Counted from the stretch's first letter, positions 25,078-39,832 are shown. The stretch: DNA of 64,000 bases from Actinomycetales bacterium UBA1383 (GCA_002305415.1 DBQX01000003.1:1-64000), one strand, 5' to 3'. Notes: generated by a model from the sequence alone, not told the origin. Made by a program: numbers and translations.

Positions 25078-26468
25078 GGTTCTCCCTCCGTCGGGATGAC
25101 AATCGTGAAGGTGGAACCCGCGCCGACTCGCGAGTCGAGTTCCACCGTCCCGCCGTGGGCCCGGGCGATGGCGGCGACGATCGGGAGCCCCAGACCCGCG
25201 CCACCGGCGCCGGGGACGGCGCGCGTGAAGCGGGTGAAGATCCGTTCCCTGTCCTCCGGTGCCACGCCGACGCCCTCGTCGCGCACCCACAGGCGCAGGG
25301 CGTCACCGGTGAGCACGCTGCCGATCTCCACCGTGCTGCCCTCCTCCGAGAACCGGACGGCATTCGCCGCGAGCTGCAGGCACGCCTGGGTGAGGCGTTG
25401 CGGGTCGGCGTCGACGACGCCGTGGGCGGCAGCCCCGAGCCGCCACTCCCGTGGCCCGAGGTGGCGGGCGTGCTCGAGGATCTCGGTGGTGAGGTCGTGC
25501 ACGTCGACGGCACGCCGCCGGATGAAGTCCGGCTGCTCGGCGCGCGCGAGCAGCACGAGGTCCTCGGTGAGCCGGTGCATGCGGTCCAGCTCCGCGAGCG
25601 CGAGCTCCCGGGTCGCGGTGGTGTCGGCGGGGTTGGCGGGGTCCATGAGCTCTAGGTGCCCGCGTACCACGGTGACCGGCGTGCGCAGCTCGTGCCCGGC
25701 GTCGTCGAGGAGCTGCCGCTGCGCCGCGAACGCCTTGTCGAGCCGGTCGACCATCCCGTTGAAGGAGCGGGCGAGTTCCGCCAGGTCGTCCGTGCCGCGT
25801 ACCGGCAGCCGGAGCGAGAGGTCGGACTCCGTGATGCGGGTGGAGAGCTCCCGCAGTTCGCGCACCGGCCGGAGCAGTCGGCCCGCGAGGACCCAGCCGA
25901 GCAGCGTCAGCAGCAGCAGGGCGAGGGCGGCGATCAGGGCGTAGCCGCGCACCAGCTCGAGCACGGCCGCCTGCTCCGCGCCCCGGTCGAAGGCGAGCAC
26001 CAGCGCGCCTGCCGGCGAGTCGGCCACCTGGACCGGTACGACCGCGAAGCGGTAGTTCGTCCGCCCCGTGGTCGTGCTGGAGATGAAGGCGCGTTCGCCG
26101 GTGGTGAGGGGTGCGACGTGCGCCACGAACTCGGCGTCATCACCAAGCTGGAGGGTCTCGTTCGCCTGCCGGTACCGCAGCTCACCGGCCACGAAGGCGA
26201 CGATCGCCTCGTTCTCGGCAGGCAGCTCGTTGCCGAGCGACGAGTAGAGGAGCTGCTCGGTGGTGGCCCACGGTTCGCCGGTGGCGGGGTCGACGGCGCT
26301 GGCCGCGAACGCCGCGAACTCGCCGGCCGTCCGCTCGAGCGAGGCGTCGAGGGTGTCGTCCACCCGCTCGTGCTGGACCGCCCACAGCGCCAGACCCGCG
26401 GCGAGCAGTGCGAACGCGGCGAGGGAGACGGTCAGCAGCAGGATCCGGCCCCGGACGTCGAGGCGCAT
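25059..26468 (-). CDS. sensor histidine kinase
   Basis: 469-residue membrane kinase. TM1 (residues about 10-30), an extracytoplasmic sensor region to about 160, TM2 (about 172-195), a HAMP linker, then HisKA with phospho-acceptor His in DDAGHELRTPVTVVRG, N-box LAANAVRF, and ATP-binding G boxes DEGVGVAPEDRERIFTRF and GAGLGLPIVAAIARAHGG. The sensor is compact; the signal is unknown. Its start ATG shares one base with the stop of the preceding small Asp-rich gene, so the two are tightly coupled. Confidence 0.94.
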   Translation of the reverse strand: MRLDVRGRILLLTVSLAAFALLAAGLALWAVQHERVDDTLDASLERTAGEFAAFAASAVDPATGEPWATTEQLLYSSLGNELPAENEAIVAFVAGELRYRQANETLQLGDDAEFVAHVAPLTTGERAFISSTTTGRTNYRFAVVPVQVADSPAGALVLAFDRGAEQAAVLELVRGYALIAALALLLLTLLGWVLAGRLLRPVRELRELSTRITESDLSLRLPVRGTDDLAELARSFNGMVDRLDKAFAAQRQLLDDAGHELRTPVTVVRGHLELMDPANPADTTATRELALAELDRMHRLTEDLVLLARAEQPDFIRRRAVDVHDLTTEILEHARHLGPREWRLGAAAHGVVDADPQRLTQACLQLAANAVRFSEEGSTVEIGSVLTGDALRLWVRDEGVGVAPEDRERIFTRFTRAVPGAGGAGLGLPIVAAIARAHGGTVELDSRVGAGSTFTIVIPTEGEPWRTSS

Positions 26469-26743
26469 CAGTCGTCGTCCCCCACGTCATCGTCATCGTC
26501 ATCGTCGTCCACGTCGACCGGTCGCTGGGGGACCTCCTCCGGCTCGTCGTCGTGCGTCGGGCTCGGCGAGGGGGGCCCGGGAGTGGCCGGCGCTGGAGGC
26601 AGGTCAGCGCCGTCCACCTCCACGCGGGTGCCGATCTCCGTGTCCGGTGGAGGTGCGAGCACGGCGGCGAGCCCGCTGGCGGCCCCGAGCAGGCCGAGAG
26701 CGAGCGCCGCGCCGAGCAGGGCGCTGTGCAACCGGTTCATCAT
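26468..26743 (-). CDS. small membrane-anchored or exported protein with poly-Asp tail
   Basis: About 91 residues: a hydrophobic N-terminal segment (HSALLGAALALGLLGAASGLAAVL, one TM or signal), a Pro/Ser/Thr-rich linker and an acidic end, DVDDDDDDDDVGDDD. The nucleotide sequence of the tail is a GTCATC/GTC-type triplet repeat. I know no family name. TGATG coupling to the histidine kinase suggests a sensing accessory, perhaps a metal- or cation-binding one (inference). Start choice between ATG 26743, ATG 26740 and TTG 26749 is uncertain. Confidence 0.65.
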   Translation of the reverse strand: MMNRLHSALLGAALALGLLGAASGLAAVLAPPPDTEIGTRVEVDGADLPPAPATPGPPSPSPTHDDEPEEVPQRPVDVDDDDDDDDVGDDD

Positions 26744-26758
26744 CCCCAATGGTGGCGC

Positions 26759-26781
26759 ATGAAGATGAGACCGGCATGAGA
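26759..26781 (-). promoter_or_regulatory. candidate response-regulator binding repeat
   Basis: In the 60-nt gap before the small Asp-rich gene, ATGAGA occurs twice with an 11-bp period (26765-26770 and 26776-26781), preceded by the related ATGAAG (26759-26764). On the coding strand this is TCTCAT-N5-TCTCAT. Phased direct repeats of about 11 bp are the usual target of OmpR-family regulators. The location suits autoregulation. Confidence 0.4.
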
Positions 26782-26803
26782 GCGGCGGGCCCGCCGCGCG
26801 CCC

Positions 26804-28009
26804 TCAGGAGAGCAGCTGCTGGATGCGGCTGACCCCCTCGACCAGGTCGTCGTCGGAGAGGGCGTAGGAGAGCCGCAGGTAGCCGGAGGGGCCGAACGCC
26901 TCGCCCGGGACCACGGCGACCTCGACGGCGTCGAGGATCAGGGCGGCGAGCTCGCTGGACGTCTCGGGTCGGGACCCCCGGATCTCGCGGCCGAGGACGC
27001 CCTCGACTGAGGGGTAGGCGTAGAACGCGCCCTTCGGGGTGGGGACGGTGACGCCGTCGATGGCGCGGAGCATGTCCACCATCGTGCGGCGTCGCCGGTC
27101 GAAGGCGGTACGCATCGTCTCGACGGCGGACAGGTCGCCGGTCACCGCTGCCAGGGCCGCACGCTGGGCGACGTTGCACACGTTCGAGGTGAGGTGCGAC
27201 TGCAGGTTCGTGGCGGCCTTGATGACGTCCCGGGGTCCGGTCATCCAGCCGACGCGCCACCCCGTCATCGCGTAGGTCTTCGCGACGCCGTTCATCACCA
27301 CCGTGGTGTCGGCCAGCTCGGGGACGAGGGCGAGGATGGCGGCGGAGGGCGTGTCGTCATAGACCAGGTGCTCGTAGATCTCGTCGGTCAGCACCCAGAT
27401 GCCGTGCTCGAGGGCCCAGCGGCCGATGGCGGCGAGCGACTCCGGGGAGTACACGGCGCCCGTGGGGTTGGACGGGCTGCACACGAGCAGCGCCTTCGTA
27501 CGGTCTGTGCGTGCCTCCTCGAGCTGCTCCACGGTGACCAGGTACTCCTGGTCGGCGCCGGCGAAGACCTCGACCGGCACCCCGCCGGCGAGGCGGATCG
27601 CCTCCGGGTAGGTGGTCCAGTACGGCGCGGGCAGGAGCACCTCGTCGCCCGGGTCGATGACGGCGGCGAAGGCCTGGAACACGGCCTGCTTGCCGCCATT
27701 GGTGACCAGCACGTCCGCAGGGTCGACCGCGTAGCCGGCGTCGCGGAGCGTCTTTGCCGCGACGGCCTCCCGCAGGACCGGCAGGCCCTGGGCGGGGGAG
27801 TAACGGTGGTTCACGGGATTCCGGGCGGCGGCGACGGCGGCCTCGACGATGTAGTCCGGCGTCGCGAAGTCGGGCTCGCCGGCGCCGAAGCCGATGACGG
27901 GCCGACCCTGGGCCTTGAGGGCCTTCGCCTTGGCGTCGACCGCGAGGGTGGCGGACTCGGCGATGGCCGAGAGGCGGGCAGAGACACGGGGCCTGGCAGT
28001 GGTGCTCAC
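26804..28009 (-). CDS. class I pyridoxal-phosphate aminotransferase (aspartate type)
   Basis: 401-residue aminotransferase of fold type I, probably aspartate aminotransferase. Motifs include GFGAGEPDFATPD near the N-terminus, VCSPSNPTGAVYS, LTDEIYEHLVYD and the Schiff-base Lys in NGVAKTYAMTGWRVGW, with a C-terminal YLRLSYALSDD holding the substrate Arg. The GTG at 28009 is chosen by homology. Upstream ORF extension into tRNA-Trp is a shadow. A -10-like CAAGAT sits 6 nt before the GTG. Confidence 0.92.
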   Translation of the reverse strand: MSTTARPRVSARLSAIAESATLAVDAKAKALKAQGRPVIGFGAGEPDFATPDYIVEAAVAAARNPVNHRYSPAQGLPVLREAVAAKTLRDAGYAVDPADVLVTNGGKQAVFQAFAAVIDPGDEVLLPAPYWTTYPEAIRLAGGVPVEVFAGADQEYLVTVEQLEEARTDRTKALLVCSPSNPTGAVYSPESLAAIGRWALEHGIWVLTDEIYEHLVYDDTPSAAILALVPELADTTVVMNGVAKTYAMTGWRVGWMTGPRDVIKAATNLQSHLTSNVCNVAQRAALAAVTGDLSAVETMRTAFDRRRRTMVDMLRAIDGVTVPTPKGAFYAYPSVEGVLGREIRGSRPETSSELAALILDAVEVAVVPGEAFGPSGYLRLSYALSDDDLVEGVSRIQQLLS

Positions 28010-28021
28010 GGGGCGATCTTG
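28007..28021 (-). promoter_or_regulatory. candidate -10 for a leaderless aminotransferase transcript
   Basis: Minus-strand CAAGAT (28016-28021) stands 6 nt before the GTG start, with CGCCCC between and no ribosome site. No -35 is recognisable. Confidence 0.35.
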
Positions 28022-28139
28022 GCAGATGCGCCCCGGGGGTCGGCCAGACCGCCACCAGATGGACTTTGGGGACAGGTGGCCATACACTCGATCGCGGTGT
28101 CTGGACAGACCCGATGGTGGATCGCGCCCTCCGGTGGGG

Positions 28140-28145
28140 TAGGAT
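28140..28145 (+). promoter_or_regulatory. candidate -10 of the tRNA-Trp/secE/nusG transcript
   Basis: TAGGAT at 28140-28145 is followed by a purine start about 30 nt before the mature tRNA-Trp end. A -35 is only weakly suggested (TGGATC near 28118). Confidence 0.35.
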
Positions 28146-28181
28146 CGACCGAGCGTCGCACCGCTACGGCGGGTGACATCT

Positions 28182-28254
28182 AGGGCAGTGGCGCAATTGG
28201 CAGCGCACCGGTCTCCAAAACCGGCGGTTGTGGGTTCGAGTCCCTCCTGCCCTG
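28182..28254 (+). tRNA. tRNA-Trp (CCA)
   Basis: 73-nt tRNA. The acceptor AGGGCAG (28182-28188) pairs with CTGCCCT, the anticodon stem is CCGGT/ACCGG with loop CTCCAAA and anticodon CCA at 28215-28217, and the discriminator is G. CCA is not encoded. The tRNA-Trp-secE-nusG order is conserved in actinobacteria. Confidence 0.97.
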
Positions 28255-28351
28255 CAGGGTGTGCAGCAGTGCTGCGGACGGCAGCATCGTCTGGCCGTGT
28301 CCGCGGTGGGCGGCCCCCGTTGGAACCGAGCACACACGAGGAAACGAGCAC

Positions 28352-28603
28352 GTGAGCGAAAGCGCATCCGGGTCGGCACGCAAGGCGTCGCCCGCCCCCG
28401 CCAGGAAGCGGGGCCTCCTGGCGCGCCTCAGCCTGTTCATCCGCCAGATCATCGCCGAGCTCCGGAAGGTCGTCCGGCCGTCGCGGAGCGAGCTGTGGAC
28501 GTTCTTCCTGGTGGTCATCGTCTTCGTGCTCGCGATCATGGTGTTCGTGGGCGTGCTGGACTTCCTCTTCGGCCAGCTCGTCTTCTTCGTCTTGGGCAGC
28601 TGA
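28352..28603 (+). CDS. secE: preprotein translocase subunit SecE
   Basis: 83-residue single-span subunit of the SecYEG translocon. A short charged N-terminus is followed by the amphipathic FIRQIIAELRKVVRPSRSE and one TM helix (ELWTFFLVVIVFVLAIMVFV). The GTG follows GAGGAAACGAGCAC. The frame is open upstream through tRNA-Trp, but the SecE domain starts here. nusG begins 29 nt downstream. Confidence 0.95.
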   Translation: MSESASGSARKASPAPARKRGLLARLSLFIRQIIAELRKVVRPSRSELWTFFLVVIVFVLAIMVFVGVLDFLFGQLVFFVLGS

Positions 28604-28632
28604 ACGCTGCCGGTAAGGAAGCAGGTATCCCC

Positions 28633-29403
28633 GTGCCCGAGGACTTCGAGATCAGGTTCTCCGACGCCGCGGCGTCGCAGGCCACGACCTCACCCGAGGA
28701 AGCGCCCGAGCAGCAGCCCGCGGCGGCTGCCGAGCCCGAGCCCGCTCCCGCCGACGCGGAGCAGGTGGTCCAGGAACCCGCGCCCGGGGAGGAACTCGAC
28801 CCGGCCGAGGCGTTCCGCCAGGAGCTGCGGTCGCTGCCCGGCCGGTGGTACGTCGTGCACTCCTACGCGGGGTACGAGAAGCGCGTCAAGCAGAACCTCG
28901 AGTTCCGTATCCAGAGCCTCAACATGGAGGACTACATCTTCCAGGTGGAGGTCCCCATGGAGGAGGTCGTGGAGGTCAAGAACGCGCAGCGCAAGCTCGT
29001 CAGCCGTGTGCGCGTGCCCTCCTACGTGCTCGTGCGCATGGAGATGAACAACGACTCGTGGGGTGCGGTGCGCCACACCCCCGGGGTCACGGGCTTCGTG
29101 GGCACCCCGCACGATCCGGTACCGCTCACCGAGGACGAGGTCTTCTCGATGCTCGCTCCCGCCCGGGCGAAGGCGCCTGCCGCGGCTCCGGCCAAGGCGG
29201 CGGCATCCGGCAAGGCCGCCGCGGCTGCCGCGGTGGACTTCCACGTGGGCGAGTCCGTCACCGTCACGGACGGGCCCTTCGAGACCCTGCCCGCCACCAT
29301 CTCCGAGATCAGCCCCGAGAACCAGAAGCTCAAGGTGCTGGTCTCGATCTTCGGCCGGGAGACCCCGGTCGAGCTCTCGTTCTCTCAGGTCGCGAAGATC
29401 TGA
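28633..29403 (+). CDS. nusG: transcription termination/antitermination protein NusG
   Basis: 256-residue elongation factor. An acidic Ala/Pro/Glu-rich N-terminal extension of about 68 residues precedes the NGN domain (GRWYVVHSYAGYEKRVKQNLE onward) and a C-terminal KOW domain (FHVGESVTVTDGPFETLPA to the end). An Ala/Lys-rich linker of about 25 residues separates them. GTG start after AAGGAAGCAGGTATCCCC. The extension is usual in actinobacterial NusG. Confidence 0.95.
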   Translation: MPEDFEIRFSDAAASQATTSPEEAPEQQPAAAAEPEPAPADAEQVVQEPAPGEELDPAEAFRQELRSLPGRWYVVHSYAGYEKRVKQNLEFRIQSLNMEDYIFQVEVPMEEVVEVKNAQRKLVSRVRVPSYVLVRMEMNNDSWGAVRHTPGVTGFVGTPHDPVPLTEDEVFSMLAPARAKAPAAAPAKAAASGKAAAAAAVDFHVGESVTVTDGPFETLPATISEISPENQKLKVLVSIFGRETPVELSFSQVAKI

Positions 29404-29454
29404 GCACCACCGGGAGACCTCCCGGCACACATGAGGAACAGGTAAGGACCCGAC

Positions 29455-29889
29455 ATGCCTCCCAGGAAGAAGAAGGTCGCCGGCCTGATCAAGCTCCAGA
29501 TCAAGGCGGGTGCCGCCACTCCGGCACCGCCGATCGGTCCGGCGCTCGGCCAGCACGGCGTCAACATCATGGAGTTCTGCAAGGCGTACAACGCGGCCAC
29601 CGAGTCGCAGCGCGGCAGCGTGATCCCGGTGGAGATCACGGTCTACGAGGACCGCAGCTTCACCTTCGTCACCAAGACCCCGCCCGCCGCGGAACTCATC
29701 AAGGCCGCCGCCGGCATCGGCAAGGGCTCGGCCAAGCCGCACACCACCAAGGTGGGCCGGCTGACCCGTGACCAGGTGCGCGAGATCGCGCAGACGAAGC
29801 TCGTCGACCTCAACGCCAACGACGTCGAGGCGGCCGAGAAGATCATCGCCGGGACCGCCCGCTCCATGGGCGTCACCGTCGAGGACTGA
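29455..29889 (+). CDS. rplK: 50S ribosomal protein L11
   Basis: 144-residue protein of the GTPase-associated centre, contacting 23S rRNA and the stringent-response factor. The GAATPAPPIGPALGQHGVNIMEF motif lies in the N-terminal domain and the RNA-binding helix region TKVGRLTRDQVREIA in the C-terminal one. Standard length. It starts 51 nt after nusG. Confidence 0.97.
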   Translation: MPPRKKKVAGLIKLQIKAGAATPAPPIGPALGQHGVNIMEFCKAYNAATESQRGSVIPVEITVYEDRSFTFVTKTPPAAELIKAAAGIGKGSAKPHTTKVGRLTRDQVREIAQTKLVDLNANDVEAAEKIIAGTARSMGVTVED

Positions 29890-29948
29890 GAACACCACCA
29901 GTGGCAGGGTCGCGCGGACCCGTACCACGACTGCGATAGGAGAAGCAG

Positions 29949-30668
29949 ATGGCAACGCGCAGCAAGAAGTACCGCAAGGTTGCGGAGAAGATCCATCCCG
30001 GGGTGCTCTACACCCCCCTCCAGGCGGTGCGCCTGGCGAAGGAGACCTCCACGACGTCGTTCGACTCGACGGTCGAGGTGGTCTACCGCCTCGGCGTCGA
30101 CCCCCGGAAGGCTGACCAGATGGTGCGTGGCACCGTCTCCCTGCCGCACGGCACCGGCAAGACCGCTCGGGTCCTGGTCTTCGCTGTCGGTGAGCGGGCG
30201 CAACAGGCGATCGACGCGGGAGCCGACGAGGTCGGCGGCGACGAACTGATCGAGAAGGTCGCGGGTGGCTACGTCGACTTCGATGCCGCCGTCGCGACCC
30301 CGGACATGATGGGCAAGGTCGGCCGCCTCGGCCGCATCCTCGGCCCGCGTGGCCTGATGCCCAACCCCAAGACGGGGACGGTCACCATGGACGTCGCGAA
30401 GGCGGTCACCGACATCAAGGGTGGGCGCATCGAGTTCCGCGTGGACCGGCACTCCAACCTCGCGTTCATCATCGGCAAGACGTCCTTCTCGGACGCCCAG
30501 CTCGTGGAGAACTACGCCGCCGCACAGGAGGAGATCCTGCGGCACAAGCCCGCCACCTCCAAGGGCAGGTACCTGCTGAAGGCGACGATGGCGACGACGA
30601 TGGGTCCCGGGATCCCGGTCGACCCCACCAAGACACGCAACCTGCTGAGCGAGGACGTTGCCTCCTAG
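29949..30668 (+). CDS. rplA: 50S ribosomal protein L1
   Basis: 239-residue protein of the L1 stalk. Features include the N-terminal ATRSKKYRKVAEKI region and GRILGPRGLMPNPKTGTVT in the RNA-binding domain. ATG preceded by AGGAGAAGCAG. A hairpin 20 nt after the stop separates it from the L10 transcription unit. Confidence 0.97.
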   Translation: MATRSKKYRKVAEKIHPGVLYTPLQAVRLAKETSTTSFDSTVEVVYRLGVDPRKADQMVRGTVSLPHGTGKTARVLVFAVGERAQQAIDAGADEVGGDELIEKVAGGYVDFDAAVATPDMMGKVGRLGRILGPRGLMPNPKTGTVTMDVAKAVTDIKGGRIEFRVDRHSNLAFIIGKTSFSDAQLVENYAAAQEEILRHKPATSKGRYLLKATMATTMGPGIPVDPTKTRNLLSEDVAS

Positions 30669-30688
30669 CGAGGACCGTCTCGTGGGCA

Positions 30689-30717
30689 AGTGGCCCGGCC
30701 CCTGGGGTCGGGCCACT
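30689..30717 (+). terminator. hairpin after rplA
   Basis: AGTGGCCCG/CGGGCCACT, a 9-bp stem with an 11-nt loop that can add further pairs; no U-tract. Probable terminator or 3' processing site of the rplKA transcript. Confidence 0.55.
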
Positions 30718-30759
30718 GTCGCATGTGGTCATGACCACGCGACGCCGGCGCCCACCGGT

Positions 30760-30789
30760 TTGCCCGGGCCCCTGTGCGCCCGGTAGTGT
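30760..30789 (+). promoter_or_regulatory. rplJL promoter
   Basis: -35 TTGCCC (30760-30765), an 18-nt spacer and -10 TAGTGT (30784-30789). Transcription would start near 30796, at the beginning of the L10 leader. Confidence 0.6.
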
Positions 30790-30795
30790 GGCTGG

Positions 30796-30906
30796 TGCCC
30801 AAGACCGCTGGTCTCCCGTTTCGGCGGGAGCGAAGTCCGAGGACTCGGAACCCGCGCAGGCGTTCGTAGCCCTTCCGGCCCCGTGCGCGTGCGCCCGGGG
30901 CTTTTT
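30796..30906 (+). promoter_or_regulatory. L10 leader RNA with attenuator
   Basis: The stretch between the promoter and rplJ has the order of the actinobacterial L10 ribosomal leader: GACCGCTGGTCTCCCGTT near 30804, a G-rich paired core with a GGCGGGAGCGAAGTCCGAGG-like kink-turn region (30823-30842), and a terminator at the end. In other bacteria L10(L12)4 binds such a leader to repress its own operon. Here this is by resemblance. Confidence 0.7.
30878..30906 (+). terminator. intrinsic attenuator in the L10 leader
   Basis: GCCCCG (30878-30883) pairs with CGGGGC (30896-30901), directly followed by five T (30902-30906). It is the only hairpin with a clear U-tract in this region, placed 45 nt before rplJ, so it can act as a regulated attenuator. 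Confidence 0.75.
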
Positions 30907-30950
30907 CGTGTTCACGGGCTGCCAGTGGTGAACCAACGGAAGGAGAGGCC

Positions 30951-31472
30951 ATGGCGAGGCCCGACAAGGCCGCCGCGGTTGCCGAGCTCACGGACCTGTT
31001 CCGCGAGTCGAGCGCCGTGCTGGTGACCGAGTACCGCGGCCTGAGCGTCAAGCGGCTCAAGGAGCTGCGCCGCACGCTCAGTGGTACCGCGACCTACGCC
31101 GTGGCGAAGAACACCCTTGCGTCCATCGCGGCACGCGACGCCGGGATCGGCCAGGCCGCCGAGCTGCTCGTCGGCCCCACCGCGCTGACGTTCGTCAGCG
31201 GGGAGCCCCCCGTCGCGGCCAAGATCCTCAAGGACTTCGCCAAGGCGAACCCACAGCTCGTGATCAAGGGCGGCGTCCTCGAAGGCCGGCTGCTGTCGGC
31301 TGACGAGGTTGTCACGCTTGCCGAGCTCGAATCCCGCGACGTGCTGCTCGCCAAGACGGCTGGGGTCCTCAAGGCCTCCCTGTTCCAGGCTGCCTACGTC
31401 TTCACCGCGCCCGCGTCCAAGGCCGTGCGCACCATCGATGCCCTGCGCGAGAAGCAGGGTGCTGGGGCCTGA
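30951..31472 (+). CDS. rplJ: 50S ribosomal protein L10
   Basis: 173-residue stalk base that holds L7/L12 dimers. The N-terminal RPDKAAAVAELTDLF domain binds rRNA, and VTEYRGLSVKRLKELRRTL is the typical core; the C-terminal helix for L12 follows. ATG after the strong GGAAGGAGAGGCC. Length normal. Confidence 0.97.
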   Translation: MARPDKAAAVAELTDLFRESSAVLVTEYRGLSVKRLKELRRTLSGTATYAVAKNTLASIAARDAGIGQAAELLVGPTALTFVSGEPPVAAKILKDFAKANPQLVIKGGVLEGRLLSADEVVTLAELESRDVLLAKTAGVLKASLFQAAYVFTAPASKAVRTIDALREKQGAGA

Positions 31473-31531
31473 GCCCCGTCCCAAACCCCGTGCTACTCGC
31501 GTAGCAGGAACCTGAAGGAAGGAACGCCACC

Positions 31532-31918
31532 ATGGCGAAGCTGACCATCGACGAGCTCATCGCGGCCTTCAAGGAGCTCACCCTCCTGGAGCTCTCGGAG
31601 TTCGTCAAGAAGTTCGAGGAGACCTTCGAGGTCACCGCGGCCGCGCCCGCTGCCGTTGCCGTCGCCGGGCCCGCGGCCGCGGCTGTCGAGGAAGAGGTCG
31701 AGGAGAAGGACTCCTTCGACGTCATCCTCGAGGCGATCGGTGACAAGAAGATCCAGGTCATCAAGGAGGTCCGTACCCTGACCTCCCTCGGCCTCAAGGA
31801 GGCCAAGGACCTCGTCGACTCGGCCCCCAAGGCCGTTCTCGAGGGCGTCAACAAGGAGGCTGCGGAGAAGGCGAAGGCCGTCCTCGAGGGCGCCGGCGCC
31901 ACCGTGGTGCTCAAGTAG
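31532..31918 (+). CDS. rplL: 50S ribosomal protein L7/L12
   Basis: 128-residue stalk protein. The N-terminal dimerisation domain AKLTIDELIAAFKELTLLEL is followed by an Ala-rich hinge (AAAPAAVAVAGPAAAAV) and the C-terminal factor-binding domain (KIQVIKEVRTLTSLGLKEAK). ATG after GAAGGAACGCCACC. The C-terminal helix recruits elongation and initiation factors. Confidence 0.97.
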   Translation: MAKLTIDELIAAFKELTLLELSEFVKKFEETFEVTAAAPAAVAVAGPAAAAVEEEVEEKDSFDVILEAIGDKKIQVIKEVRTLTSLGLKEAKDLVDSAPKAVLEGVNKEAAEKAKAVLEGAGATVVLK

Positions 31919-31932
31919 TTCCGCTCAGCCCC

Positions 31933-31963
31933 GCGAGGCCCGCACGAGACGTGCGGGCCTCGC
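31933..31963 (+). terminator. perfect 14-bp hairpin after rplL
   Basis: GCGAGGCCCGCACG pairs perfectly with CGTGCGGGCCTCGC around a 3-nt loop. There is no U-tract. Position suits termination of rplJL or a processing site before the rpoB promoter. Confidence 0.65.
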
Positions 31964-31973
31964 TGGCACGCTG

Positions 31974-32003
31974 TTGGACTTCGGTCCTGCCATCAATTAA
32001 ACT
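31974..32003 (+). promoter_or_regulatory. rpoBC promoter
   Basis: -35 TTGGAC (31974-31979), an 18-nt spacer and -10 TAAACT (31998-32003), inside a short AT-rich patch. The predicted start is about 85 nt before rpoB. Confidence 0.7.
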
Positions 32004-32094
32004 GGCGATTTGCGCTGACTGCACCCCTCTCCCCGGTCATGGGTGAGGTGTGTCCAGAGCAGTGTGCACACGAAACCGCAGGGAAGGACACCCT

Positions 32095-35589
<3,495 letters not shown>

Positions 35590-35592
35590 CAC

Positions 35593-35620
35593 GGGATCCG
35601 GCCGGGAGCGGCCGGATCCC
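35593..35620 (+). other. hairpin between rpoB and rpoC
   Basis: GGGATCCGGCC (35593-35603) pairs perfectly with GGCCGGATCCC (35610-35620) around 6 nt, starting 4 nt after the rpoB stop. No U-tract. As rpoC lacks its own promoter here, this is more likely an RNA-processing or stability element, or a partial attenuator, than a full terminator. Confidence 0.55.
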
Positions 35621-35668
35621 GACCCCGCCCTCCGGGCACGAGATAAGTCGCACAGGAAGTAGGAAACC

Positions 35669-39559
<3,891 letters not shown>

Positions 39560-39568
39560 CAGGCGCAC

Positions 39569-39598
39569 GGGTGGGTCACCGGCGGCGGTGGCCCACCC
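39569..39598 (+). terminator. hairpin after rpoC
   Basis: GGGTGGGTCACC/GGTGGCCCACCC, a 12-bp stem with one T-G pair and a 6-nt loop, 9 nt after the rpoC stop. No U-tract. Probable end of the rpoBC transcript. Confidence 0.6.
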
Positions 39599-39645
39599 CG
39601 GCGGGGTGCGTGGCGAACCCCACCGACCGGTGGCGCGGGGTGGCT

Positions 39646-39675
39646 TTGACGCCCCGCTCACGCGACCGGTACTCT
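39646..39675 (+). promoter_or_regulatory. str operon promoter
   Basis: -35 TTGACG (39646-39651), an 18-nt spacer and -10 TACTCT (39670-39675). The transcript would carry a leader of about 150 nt before rpsL. Confidence 0.7.
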
Positions 39676-39832
39676 TGACGCCGGTGCCCGCGCGTCGGGC
39701 TCCTTGTCCGTGCCCCCGGAATGGCGCTCGGAACTGCGCCGGGGGCGGCCCCGACCGCGACTCTGCCGGGACTTCCGTGGCGGAACGGACAGGGGAGACC
39801 ATCAACCACACAAGAAGCGAGACGGAGACGTA
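39676..39832 (+). promoter_or_regulatory. 5' leader of rpsL with GC-rich hairpin
   Basis: The untranslated leader has a perfect 8-bp stem, GCCCCCGG (39712-39719) with CCGGGGGC (39739-39746), closing a 19-nt loop, followed by a CG-rich stretch and a purine-rich ribosome region (GAAGCGAGACGGAGAC) before the GTG. Such a leader may bind a ribosomal protein to control the operon; no known leader motif is recognised. Confidence 0.4.
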
